DNA of 64,000 bases from Cladobotryum mycophilum (lineage: Eukaryota; Ascomycota; Sordariomycetes; Hypocreales; Hypocreaceae), in contig JAVFKD010000016.1 of the NCBI GenBank assembly GCA_036429605.1, forward strand, positions 3,782,001-3,846,000, read 5' to 3'. Under the pieces are notes generated by a model. The model was not told the DNA's origin. It worked only from the letters and a program-made list of their open reading frames with translations, and made no database searches. Below, in pieces: positions 48,376-58,900 of this stretch (positions within the stretch are counted from its first letter, which is position 1; each line of letters opens with the position of its first letter). The position numbers and the translations under genes are program-made.

Positions 48376-50325
48376 TTAGCTGTCCCAGTCATCATTCCCA
48401 GTCAGCCAAGCCTTTTTCGCCGTCACATCCATGTAATCTTGGAAACTGGCTGATTCATCGTCCGAGTAGTCCCGTCCAAAATGGTGCAAAATCCCTTCCG
48501 GTGCCTTGTCCTGTGCCTTGTGTGATAATTGCATTTCCTCCATCATCTGTGTTCTATCAAAGACCACCTGCGTCAAACCCAAGGGTCGAGGCTCCCGTAC
48601 TTGTTGGGTTGTGACAAGCGCGTCTTCCGAGGCATCAAGACTGCTAAAGACATCAAAGTTGATGTCCTGCATGTGTTGCGGCCTAAGCGGCGTCCAACTG
48701 GTCAAAATTTTGCAGACTGGACTGAAAGCTTGTCCCTCTTCGTTGGATTGCAGAACATTAGCGAGACATATTGCTACAAACTTTGGCGGTAGTGACTCGC
48801 GTTTCTTGAACACGACCACTGCCCCGTATACAAATTGCTGCTGCACGTCCGGATCTGACGCATTACCCTCATCGGATGCACTTCCTTTCAAGATGATCCG
48901 TTGTGCCATCACTAGAGGCAGAGTTGGTGGCTCTTGTGCAGACCATCCTGTATCGGATTGTGTGGGGTATATGTTGAACAGACGATAGTCAGCCGTACCG
49001 CGAGGGAAACATAAGAGAAAGGGACTTGCTGCCTCACGTGGTTGCCACTCGGGAACCGAAATAACAGGGATATATGACTTTTTTATATGAATGCTCTTGT
49101 GCAAATCCGTAGACACAAGATCTAGGTGGTTCGCAACATACAGAATGGATGCTTGCTCGGCTTCTGCTGTATCTGAGTGGTTGTAGCTCTGAGATGTAGA
49201 TTGCATCATATCGAACTTCCGGGTCAATCTCACGGAGAAGCAGACTTGAGGCCAGACAAGCCGCAAGTATTGACGCAATTCTGGGGGCCCTGTTTGCAGG
49301 AGTGGTATCCATATGCGGGAAATGCTTTTGGCTCCTCGATTACTCCCAGATTCAAAACTCCAACAGTCCAGGGCACCAAAGACGAAGTGCGGCACCAGCG
49401 TGGCCACGATGGGCAAGGTTATCTGTAGCCCTGTATTTGTCAACTGGAATGGGTATGAATGGACGACAGGGGTATAATGCTTTTGAAGCTGCGGCGAGTC
49501 AGCCATGACCACATGTCTTGTGTCGCCAAAATCCCTAGGGGATCGAGGGAGCAAATCCACGTAGCGAAGCTGAGAAGCAAACACACTGTGGTCTGCGTGC
49601 CTGCGAATGATCTCCTCGATGAGTCGAGTAAAGGCCTTGTGACCCTCGCCGTACACGAGCGGCATTGCGATGTTGAACAGCCCAAGAAGCGAATACGACT
49701 GATCCTCGATGCGCGTTGTTGAGCGACGGGATGCCCATGATAACCGCTGGGCAACGCTGTAGCCGCGCAGGGGATCAGACTTTGACAGCTTGTACTTGAG
49801 CAAGACGGCGCATGCGATTCCTGTAATCTCGGAGATGCATATGGCCAGGTCGGACTTTGTTCCAATGGCCTTCCAATCCTTTGAGAAGAACTTGACCTGT
49901 CGAGGTGCGAGCAGTTCTTGAAGAGTCCATCCTCTGGTGAACCACCTCGCGTTTCGAAAGGCGCTGTCGCGTTGGACGCACTCTTCTAGCGTCGCAAAGG
50001 GCACATCCTCCAAATAGGCGTAGCAAATCTGAGACTTTTTATACCACGCAAACATGGAATTAATCGCCTCTGAGAGTTCGGCAGAGCTGGTCTTGTCGAT
50101 GCAGTTGGTGTCTACCCAGACGTGGTCGAAGCCATCTTTGGCCGCCTCGGCGCACACCGAAATGATCTTCTGGTAGCCGGGTTTGAGGCGGCGGCCTTCG
50201 CGGTCTGCCCATGCTTGCAAGGATACTTCGCCGCTGGACCATGTATGCGATAAGATGGCGTAGCTGGGGACGTCAATGTCGAAGAACTCTTCCAGCTCGA
50301 GAGTCTTGGTGTTGATCAATCGCAT
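48376..50325 (-). CDS. HET-domain (heterokaryon incompatibility) protein
   Basis: A single exon encodes 649 residues, starting at the ATG at 50325. The HET domain (PF06985) is at the N-terminus: MRLINTKTLELEEFF, YAILSHTWSSGEVSLQ, HVWVDTNCIDKTSSAELSEA, and then ARWFTRGWTLQELLAP. Its end includes RRSTTRIEDQSYSLLGLF and MPLVYGEGHKAFTRL. HET domains are TIR-like modules that trigger heterokaryon incompatibility and cell death when combined with a partner. The C-terminal 380 residues are a less conserved region without a recognised domain, as is usual. It lies near the two broken genes and 10 kb from the NLR-like gene. Confidence 0.95.
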   Translation of the reverse strand: MRLINTKTLELEEFFDIDVPSYAILSHTWSSGEVSLQAWADREGRRLKPGYQKIISVCAEAAKDGFDHVWVDTNCIDKTSSAELSEAINSMFAWYKKSQICYAYLEDVPFATLEECVQRDSAFRNARWFTRGWTLQELLAPRQVKFFSKDWKAIGTKSDLAICISEITGIACAVLLKYKLSKSDPLRGYSVAQRLSWASRRSTTRIEDQSYSLLGLFNIAMPLVYGEGHKAFTRLIEEIIRRHADHSVFASQLRYVDLLPRSPRDFGDTRHVVMADSPQLQKHYTPVVHSYPFQLTNTGLQITLPIVATLVPHFVFGALDCWSFESGSNRGAKSISRIWIPLLQTGPPELRQYLRLVWPQVCFSVRLTRKFDMMQSTSQSYNHSDTAEAEQASILYVANHLDLVSTDLHKSIHIKKSYIPVISVPEWQPREAASPFLLCFPRGTADYRLFNIYPTQSDTGWSAQEPPTLPLVMAQRIILKGSASDEGNASDPDVQQQFVYGAVVVFKKRESLPPKFVAICLANVLQSNEEGQAFSPVCKILTSWTPLRPQHMQDINFDVFSSLDASEDALVTTQQVREPRPLGLTQVVFDRTQMMEEMQLSHKAQDKAPEGILHHFGRDYSDDESASFQDYMDVTAKKAWLTGNDDWDS

Positions 50326-50708
50326 TTTGAGGGAGAGAGGTCTTGCGGTGAAGGTAAGATTACTTATTACCCCGCTGGTTTTCCTTTGCTCTGGCTCTGC
50401 TGATCCTCTCCACCAGTGTGAATCAGTATGTCTCGCACAGACGAGCTTGTCTTAGTCTGTCCAGCACCAAAAGGCAATGGTATGATTGCAGCCTACTGTA
50501 AGATTTGCTGACCTTGTTAGAGATGTCCTATCTAATTATCCCTTGGCGGTATGCCTCCGTCTTCCTGCTGACCAGACAACTTACACCACTATCTCATCCC
50601 CCTCATCATCTTTTTCTTCTTCATTTCCTTACCAGTAATCCATCTGATCCGACTCTGGTTCTACAATACAATCGACGATTAAAAAAACAAGACAGCTCCC
50701 CCTTCTGA
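50326..50708. other. Divergent promoter region
   Basis: About 0.4 kb between the HET gene and the 2EXR-like fragment, ending at an in-frame TGA (50706-50708). It should hold the HET promoter. No other feature seen. Confidence 0.4.
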
Positions 50709-51796
50709 GTCTCCAATTATTTTAACAAGCCTTTGTTCGAATTACGTTACAAGATATGGAAACTCTGTCTTCCCCGTCGTGTGATAGAGGTGGATGAGGT
50801 CTTTATGGTGGGCCACAATAAAGTATTGCCTGAATCGAGCCGAGCCGAGCTACGTTGCGCTTTAAACACCACAGCCAAGACTGCATCACCACCCATAATC
50901 TTTTGGGTGTGTCGCGAATTACGCCAGGTGGCCGTCAAGTATGGATACAATCATCGCTATGGGAATCAAACCGGTGCCAAACACCTCTGGATTCAGCCGC
51001 GGCGTGACGTTCTACGGCTCACAACGCTCTGCGGATGTTCATTGATGCAGCTACGAAGTTGAATATGCCGCCTTTAGTTTCTGGTAGTCTGATTTGTACT
51101 TTCGACAGTTCGCTAAAGGATGAGGATTCTGTATCGGAAGGAGAAGAGGATTCCGTCTTGGGGGAAGAAGAAGAAGAAGAAGAAGAAGAAGAAGAAGAAG
51201 AAGAAGAAGAAGAAGAAGAACGGATTGAAAAATGTTCTGTAGGTCCGCTTGCAGGGTTGCAACAGTCAGGACCTTGCTTTGCGACAATAATCCAAATTGT
51301 ACTACACCTCAGCGATAAGGATGCGATTGACTCTGGATTGTTTGGACGTCTTGGCGAGGATCCCGTTCAACTCGTCGATTGGGACGACTTTGACCAAATA
51401 TCAGCCTTTCGTGAGCTCTACGAAACCAAGGTGGTGGCAGAAGATGGTGCTACAAAGCCCTGGTTTCAGCTGGTCTTTTCACACGACTATCCCTCCCTCG
51501 TCGCTGGATGGCTGAGAGCTGCAGACTTCGCTCATCTAAGCTCCCTATTTATTTGCACACAAATGGATGACTTTCCCGACATTAAGGAGCCGAAAAGCAT
51601 ATGGGAGCCGTCGATTGGGTATGCATGTACCACCCCTGACTTCGGTTGCCATAAAGCCAACGAGGCCCATCCGTGGGTCAGAGAACAGAAGGAAAAGTTG
51701 CCAGTCATTACAGCGCAGATTGTGTTTCGGTATTGTTCGGACCGATGTTGTATATCGCAGACAACATCGGAACTCTCAGGGGGTCGGGCTACTTAG
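50709..51796 (+). pseudogene. 2EXR-domain-like protein gene, broken, with GAA expansion
   Basis: The frame after the TGA at 50706 opens with NYFNKPLFELRYKIWKLCLPRRVIEV, which matches the 2EXR motif (ELR.KIW....PRVIEV) common in fungal proteins. There is no ATG before the motif, so the N-terminus is missing or in an unseen exon. At about 51020-51040 the frame changes (PRRDVLRLT to LRMFIDAATKLN). No C/G run lies there; a 47-nt GT..AG interval ending at GATGCAG could explain it as an intron. After that a run of about 20 Glu is encoded by GAA repeats, followed by LVDWDDFDQISAFRELYE to a stop at 51796. The gene is probably degraded or mis-assembled. Other possibilities are a functional spliced gene with a missed start. 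Confidence 0.5.
51164..51220. repeat. GAA trinucleotide repeat (poly-Glu)
   Basis: About 19 consecutive GAA units within the 2EXR-like reading frame, encoding poly-Glu. Long purine-only microsatellites of this kind are variable in length between strains. Confidence 0.9.
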
Positions 51797-52124
51797 TTTT
51801 CAAATCTATTGCGGTCGGCTTCGCATCCGCTGGGCGAGGATCTACTGGATCGCCGATGGAAGGGGGTCTATTTCTGTCATTAAGTACTGTGGAAATGAAG
51901 GATTTTGTTTGAAACGTGCGGAATGGCCTGTCAGTCTTTGACCACCGATATGGGGTCTCATGGTTTAGCATTCCACATCCGTATCTTTTTAGGGGAAGAT
52001 GTGACGAGCCCATTTGTGCTGGGCATGGATGCGACCGTTGGAACGCGGTCATATCCTTTTCTAGTCATGCGCCTGGGCATTGGACTTGGGAATATTATTT
52101 TTCAGTATAAAAGGAAAAGAGTAA
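51797..52124. other. Convergent 3' region
   Basis: Between the 2EXR-like fragment and the 1097-residue gene. Short frames only (GLSVFDHRYGVSWFSIP and similar); they may be leftovers of the broken 2EXR gene. Nothing can be supported. Confidence 0.35.
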
Positions 52125-55100
52125 CTATAAGGGCTCGAGATTTACCAAGACGTCCTGCTTAAGCTTTTGATCCTCTGGATCGCCGCACTCACTATAGTGA
52201 TACGTCATGTGAATCGTTGCCGTCTTTTTCCCAGGCCCTTCCCACTTTGAAATCTTGGCCCTTGAAATGAGAAAGCTCGCCTCTGTGAACGTGTCAATCA
52301 CCACGCCGCAGCTGGACCGGGGCACAACCTGCAAGTTCAGTGTCCCCCTTTTCTCCTTGGGGTCCCTGCGGCTTCCCTTTTGGTTTGAGTAGAACTTGAG
52401 CACGTTGAAACGCATGTTGGATAGCATGGTGGGCACGGGAGGGTCGGCATCACTTGAAAGAAGCGGGACTATTTCGCCCGGTATAGTCGGCATCTCGCCC
52501 CAGGGAATCTCAATGTCGATTTTGGTTAGGGGGGTTTTGGGATGTAGCTGTATGGGTCTCGAACGATTTTGAAGACGAGGTCGATGGGAAAGAGATTGTT
52601 GCTGGGTACGGAGATGTCCTTATGGCGGAGGGAATACACCTTTGCGAAAAATTTGGGAATATAGAGAGAATGGGGGTCTCGAGGAAGTTGGCTCTGGGCT
52701 GTTGCGCATGCACGTGCGCTGTACTGAGCAACCAAGGCAGCTTCTCGTCTCGGAGATGGAGCCCGCGGGCGAACGAGTGCGTTGTACGTCGGAGCAGGCC
52801 TTCGAGAGCGAGCCTCGAGAGGAGGTGGAGTCTCTAGTAAGACTTCTGGCAGCGCAAATTGAAATGTGTACCTCGAATTTGCATCTTCCACAGAAGACGG
52901 CTTCGGCGGCTTAAAAATAAGTATCTCGGGAATGGATTCGTTCAGCTGCAAAGCCAAGAGAGCAGATGTCTCTGCATCCTCTGCAAAGTCATGCTCACCA
53001 AGTACCGATTTGATCATGCTCCGCACCTTCTTGACGTACGGCTCTATTTTCATGGTGCGAGAGTCGAGATCAAACAGCTCGCCATCCTTCATGGGAAAGG
53101 GGGTCCATCGATGGGTGTTTTATAGTCCTTCTCCTGTCTATCGCCATGATTTGGAATTGTGAAAATGCGTCGAAAGGACACTTTGAGTAGCGTGTTATCA
53201 ATTTGTGTGCCGATTGTGAACCGTTGCTGATGCGGCGGCATGGTAAACGTGATGCTGTCTAGGTCGCCGGGAAGACAGTCGAACAAACAGTACATGCTGT
53301 CTGCACTCAGCCGATTTTGAACTAATATGGGTGCCTTGGGGGCTTCTAGCTTGTTGTCAATCATCTTGAGGCGTATCTCTGCGAATTTTGGCGTGACTGT
53401 AATATCAGGGAACTGGACAAGGAGCTGCGATCGCAAGATGAAGCCATAGCGTGGCATCTGCGTATGCCAGCCACCGAGCGCAGGATCTGGAGTAATCAGC
53501 TTCTTGTTAATTGTCTTTTTGATGGCTGTGCGACAAAAGTCCTCCTTAGGTGTGTATCCCCAGTGGTTTGCCAAACTGAGTGCACCATCAACCAATGCGT
53601 CCGTCCAGTTCTCGTCGAGGTAAAAGAAGCGCAGAGTTTCTTGAGGGAGATACGACGGATCTGGAAGCAAATAATGCGCCGGGACGTTGGCAAGATGGAG
53701 TTTATCGAGGACCCACGAGTACACGTAGGCAAAGTCGCTATTCTCTGGGCAGTTGTGTTCGTTGTACATCGTTCCGTCTGTTGCCTGGGCAGACGAAAGA
53801 GCTGCAGCATCTGCATGGCTGTGCATCCGAGTGGATATATGCGGCGAGTGCATGGAAATATCAACAAGATCAGCGCCATCATACGAGGTGGAATAGTCCC
53901 AGCGATTGCCGTCCACAGCCGTAGCCAAATCACCTTGCTCCATCAGTCTCTCGCTAAGATGATTCAGACTCTTGACTAGATCATGCATTCCTAGCAGAGT
54001 ATCCTTGCGAGACTTGTGCGTCCCGAGAATACGATGCACGTCAATCTTCGACTCTCCGACGGCAGCGCCATGAATGACACCCCTGAGACGAGTGAGAGAT
54101 GCCGAAAATGCTTCATCACCCATGGCGAGGGTCTTGCCCAGCTGCCAGGCGCTCGCGTACGTGATATCCATCAGCGAGAGCTTGGGGTCCAATATCTGCA
54201 GGTCAGAGCCAAAGTTGGATTGGATATTAAAGCCGTCACGAAGAGGATGCCGTATCGGATTGGGAACCAGAGGCCCACGTGTCATGGCTGCTGTAGACTC
54301 GCCTGTGATGGTTCGGTGGCGGACGAGAGTGTACCCATCCTGCTGTCGCTTGGTGATGATCTCTTGTACAGAGCCTGGAGTATCTGCCTCATCTGGCATC
54401 TGGGGATGGAGAACGTTAATCTTTTCACCGAGATGAATTAGACGCTCTTTTGGACTGGCATCTCCCTCCGAAGGAAGACAGTTGTATGTCCAACTGTGTA
54501 GGCTCACCATGGCCACGCGATCCTTATCTAGGATGGGAGACAAGCCTTTTCGCATGTCCAAGGACACGAGATGCACGACGGTGGTGGTAGCCTTGTCCAA
54601 CCCCAAAGGGCCTGTCCGAGGAGAAATGACAATGCTGAACAGGCCGGTATCTTCATCAGCCCCTGCAGACGCCATACCATCAGTCGCAACCTGGCGTACA
54701 TGAGCCATGTACTTGTACTGTGCCACATCGAGACGAGACTGCTTGGTTACCGGGTCTACCGTTGTGAAGAGAGACGTAAACAGTTCTTTCTTCATGAAGA
54801 GCACATCAACAGGCCCTTCGGCATCATGAGCATCTTTGATTGGATTAAACGGTATCACATTGACGACATTATCCAGCTTTGCTGTATCTTTTGCTCGCAT
54901 CTTCACAGCCATGGTCTCGCCCTGCCTTGCATCTTCTGCACCCAACCCCACTGGCTTCAGAATGGTTTGAAATTCCGTCTGCTCGAGCTTTAACTCGTCA
55001 ATGGTGAAGACTAGAAGAACCATCCATGACGGAATGCTCCGGATATCATTATCTTCTGCCTTGTAGTCGACATACCCTGGGCTGCGCTCCCATGGCATAT

Positions 55101-55416
55101 GCGGGTCCTTGAAGACAATGTGAGGCAGCACCGTGACGGGAGCGCTGCCTCCGGATGGCGGGTACACCGAGTCGACAATGTCAGGAGGCAGGTTGTATTT
55201 TGGAGCAATGATGTTGACATTCTGCTCCTCAGACTTAATCACCTGCTTCTGTCCATCCGCCTCGATCGTCTGCTCGGCAGTAATGGTGTGGACTCCACCT
55301 TGCAGAGAAGGCTGGTAGAAGGAATAGAAACGAGCTTCGCCTGGAAGTAGATCTTGAGGGGCTTTGGAAAGCAGACGGCGCATATGCCGATGCACAAGAC
55401 GACGATGGGAAGGCAT
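52125..55416 (-). CDS. Large intronless protein, bacterial-like, about 1,097 residues; two frame breaks in G5/G6 runs
   Basis: The ATG at 55416 begins the frame; an earlier in-frame codon at 55431 is GTG. As read, the frame stops after GPPFP at 53089. One more C in the run 53099-53103 continues it as PPFPMKDGELFDLD. A second break at 52529-52534 is restored the same way (PKPPLTKIDIEIPWGEMP), reaching the stop at 52125. The order is FYSFYQPSLQGGVHTI, NLPPDIVDSVYPPSGGSAP, LPHIVFKDPHMPWERSPG and SWMVLLVFTIDELK near the N-terminus, then a long alpha/beta body. From memory the pattern FPPAN..GD...LPHVVL....LPWER is found in large bacterial proteins of unknown function. The single exon of over 3 kb supports bacterial ancestry. 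It is in tandem with the next gene on the same strand, 578 nt away. The function is unknown; no enzymatic motif or signal peptide is seen. Confidence 0.82.
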
Positions 55417-55994
55417 TGCTGCTGCTGCCACAATGATCTGAGCAACAATAGTGTATTTGATAATTCACGGTGTATCCTCTCTTGCAGTAACCATATACTA
55501 AGTAAATGGCACACCTAGCAGCCCCCGTGACCTTTTGCATCACCCAATTCATTCACATCATCTAATCCATCACATCTTCCAAAAGTAGACATAACATTAG
55601 CCGACTACTAAACTATTGAACCCTCAACCAGGGGTCGGACACAACCACTCTAGCTTTCCTTTCAGCTCTCCACCGGCCACGCCGGACAGCGGGCCGCGGT
55701 GAACCGTCCAAATCAGGCCGTCAGCGCTCCACACAGTTCAGTTCATACGGCCAACCATTCCGTGACGGGAGGCAGGGATGACGAACATTGATTAGCCTGG
55801 CAGCCACAGCAAAGAGTATTGACAATATTCACTGGGTAGAAAGGCCAATCATAGAGCCTATGCCATCTATCTTTGCGAATCACCTTACCCTTGTAACGGT
55901 GTGGCTGTATGTATGTGACCGAGCGGCTAATGATCCATGGATGTTTCTTGACATTACTTAGCTTACCCTATAAACTATTAAAGAAGTAATTACA
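55417..55994. other. Spacer within the bacterial-like tandem
   Basis: About 0.58 kb between two genes on the minus strand. It includes the promoter of the 1097-residue gene. No gene or terminator-like structure recognised. Confidence 0.4.
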
Positions 55995-58900
55995 TCAGGT
56001 CTTTTTGTCATCAGGTCGTCCAACCATCATCACGTAGCCTTCCAGCGCAGTATACGGCCCAGTCTCAAATCGGGCCCTCTCGTCCTCCACCTTGACTGGC
56101 ATTGACATGAACTTTTCTAACACATCCTCCGACTCATTCTTCGCGTTCTGGTCATAAGGCTGCAGCCAAGCCCAATCTCCACTGCCCATTGCAGGTAACG
56201 CAACGGGCTTGACAATCTCGTCCACTTCTGGCAATATCACAGGCTCCTTTAACTCGTGACTCGAAACAACCTTGCTCGGCACATCACTCGTCACCATGAT
56301 AGGCCCCGCATGGAAAAACGCCTTCATCTTCGCCATGGCTGCCTGCCACGTCCATGGTGGAAGCGTCAGCTCGCGAACTGGCAGAATCCCAGAGTAGCAG
56401 TGCACAGGAGAAAAGGGGTCGAGAAGCAAACCATAGACGTCAAGGCGAGAATTCCGCTGCCAGACGTATGCTTCCGCCGTCTTGTATTTTTCAGGGCTGG
56501 CCCAAAAGGCCTTTGTCGGAATGTATTCGGGTGTCTTGACTGGTGATGGCTGATCACCCTCTCTAGCTGGCTTTTCGTCTGGCAGGTAGTAAGAATAGAT
56601 ACAGTCAAGTTTGAGTCCTAGATCCGGCTCGTTGTGGTCCTTTTTAGTAAACTTCCTCCGGCATGGAAAGTATCCTACCAACCCATCAAAAGCACGCTGC
56701 CTGTCGCCCATCTTGACAGGAAACTCGTATTCCTTCTGATATGACTCTTTATTGTCATCAGGAAGTAAGAGCCACGGCCTTCTATCATCGTCTTCTGCCT
56801 GGCTCGTAAGCTCATCAGCCGCCAGTTCCAAGGACCACCCGGCCTGCGCAAGAGCCAATGGTCTTCCGATCAGTGCATTGGAGAAGCTGGCATACGCTTC
56901 TGGCGCAGCCATCATTTGTCCCGTCGCTTTGACAATCATTTCCCAGAAGTCCTTGAGAAACTCGTAATCGCCAAGCTTTTGAGCCAGTAGTTGCAACTGT
57001 CGCCAGTCGTCCTCCTTGTTGTGCTCATCAGAGTCTTTTGGTCGTGGGAAGGGAAGCCACTCTGGTGTAACCTGGGCCTTTGTTGGACCAGCAATGCGCA
57101 CTTCACGATAAAACGATCCGTCTGGCATAAAGATCTGAATGCCCTGGTTGGCATAATTGATGATGACCCAGCCCCAGATGGGATTATCCCATTCGTCTGC
57201 CGGTCTCCAGAAGGGAGCTTTTACATCGCCATCTCTCTTGACAAACGTCGCATTAAGACGCGAAAGCTGGTTCACCTGCGGAGGAATTTGCACAAACTCG
57301 CATCTTCGTGGCTTCTTCTTGTCTTCATCTTGGGGAGGGTTTTTCTCGGGCTCAAAAACATTTGGCTGACGACCCTCTGGGTCTCTGCTCTTGGACAGGA
57401 GTTGTGGCGCATACCACTCGCTAATGCATGGCCATACCTTTTGAGGATCCAGAGTTGGCGATGGATCGATTGCATAAATAGCCTGACCAAACTTGTCAAT
57501 GATGTTCAGTCGCGTGAACCGAAACTGTCCGTGTGTTGCCAGCTTGAAGAGAGGTTCCTCCGTCGTAGATGGCTTCTTGTCTGTTCCAAACGGCGTGAGG
57601 TCTGTTTCTATATTGATGCGAGCAAGTTGACGCGAGTCAAAACCTGCTTGACCCCTTTCCGCCTGCTGGATTGGCTTTACCTGCCCTGTAGATCCATCTC
57701 TCAAGTTGGGCTTGATGTGGCTGCCCTGCAAGACAGTTGTAAGATGCGCTGTGAGCCCTGCAAGGGGAGCCGACAGAAAGGCGAGCTTGTGCAAGTTATT
57801 TTGCAACCTTTCACGTTCCTCTTTATCCGGAAACTTTCCATCTTTGTTCTTGTCATTTTCCTTGAGTTTTTCCGAAGGCGTAGAGTCAAAGAGCTGCTTA
57901 ATCTTGGCCTCAAGAGAGAAACTTGGCTGTGGGAGAATGAGTGCTCTGCCTTCAATGAAATGCCGATCTCGCTCGTCTTTGGGTGTATCTTCAAGAATGA
58001 CATCGGGCTTAATACCATAACGCAGTTGAGAAACAGTTCTGCTGCGACTGCTCTGTTCCGTGAGCTTCCATTGGTCGTATGGGATATGACTATATTCCAC
58101 CTCCCACTCGAGAAACAAAGGGAACCAAGGCTGTCCCTGCCATCGGTCACGCCACGGCCCTTTGAGTGACTTCCCTGCAAGATCATCGTGGAAGAGCGGC
58201 ATCTGCTTGACGCCATCAAGCACTGGTTCCTTGGAACTTGTCCGAGGATTGAGGACACAAAATTCATTGAACAGCCGCTTGATGGTTGATTGCAGCTCGT
58301 CCGGCATCTTCTTATCAACATAAGTACCAAATCTATTCCAAGCGAGCTCATTTTCTGACCCATCGTATACAATTTGGGAGTCCAGTCGAACCTGCAATGT
58401 ATCTAGGTAGTCGTGCTGCCAGCCAGACTTGATGCCACCCACCAGTAGTGTGGGATCGCGTTGCTGATAGAAGGCCGGACGAGCTCCGGGTTGCAGGTTA
58501 TTTGGGGCTGACCACTTGTCGATGTTACTCTGAGAATTATCTTTAGCAGCCTGCAGTGCGTCAATTCGTGAACCCAAAGAATCTACTCGTTTCTTGGTCT
58601 TCTGATCCTTATCTTCAGCCTCCCTGCTATTGCTTGGACGGTCCCGATCTGTCACATGTCGCCACCACTCCGCAAATAGTTCCCAGCGAAGCCGAGTCTG
58701 AGTGCGTGTGACACCGTCCAACAGTAGCTGCTCTCTGTTGAGTCTCCTCAGCGTGTCCAACAACTCCCCCGGCTTGCCTGCGGCCGGTTCGCCGCTCTCT
58801 TTTCCGGCAATGTTCCAGGTCTGTCCACCGTCGACACGCAAGTAATTCCAGTTGTAGAGCATATCCAATGCCTGCTGCTGCGTCTCTACGCCATCGTCTC

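Noticed and set aside
53464..54993. Plus-strand frames of 110-170 codons over the 1097-residue gene
   Set aside because: Antisense shadows of a long conserved-looking minus-strand frame, without domain resemblance or start context.
56991..58169. 392-codon plus-strand frame over the 1416-residue gene
   Set aside because: Antisense to a longer frame with recognisable phrases; its composition (Leu/Arg/Trp-rich) is that of a shadow.
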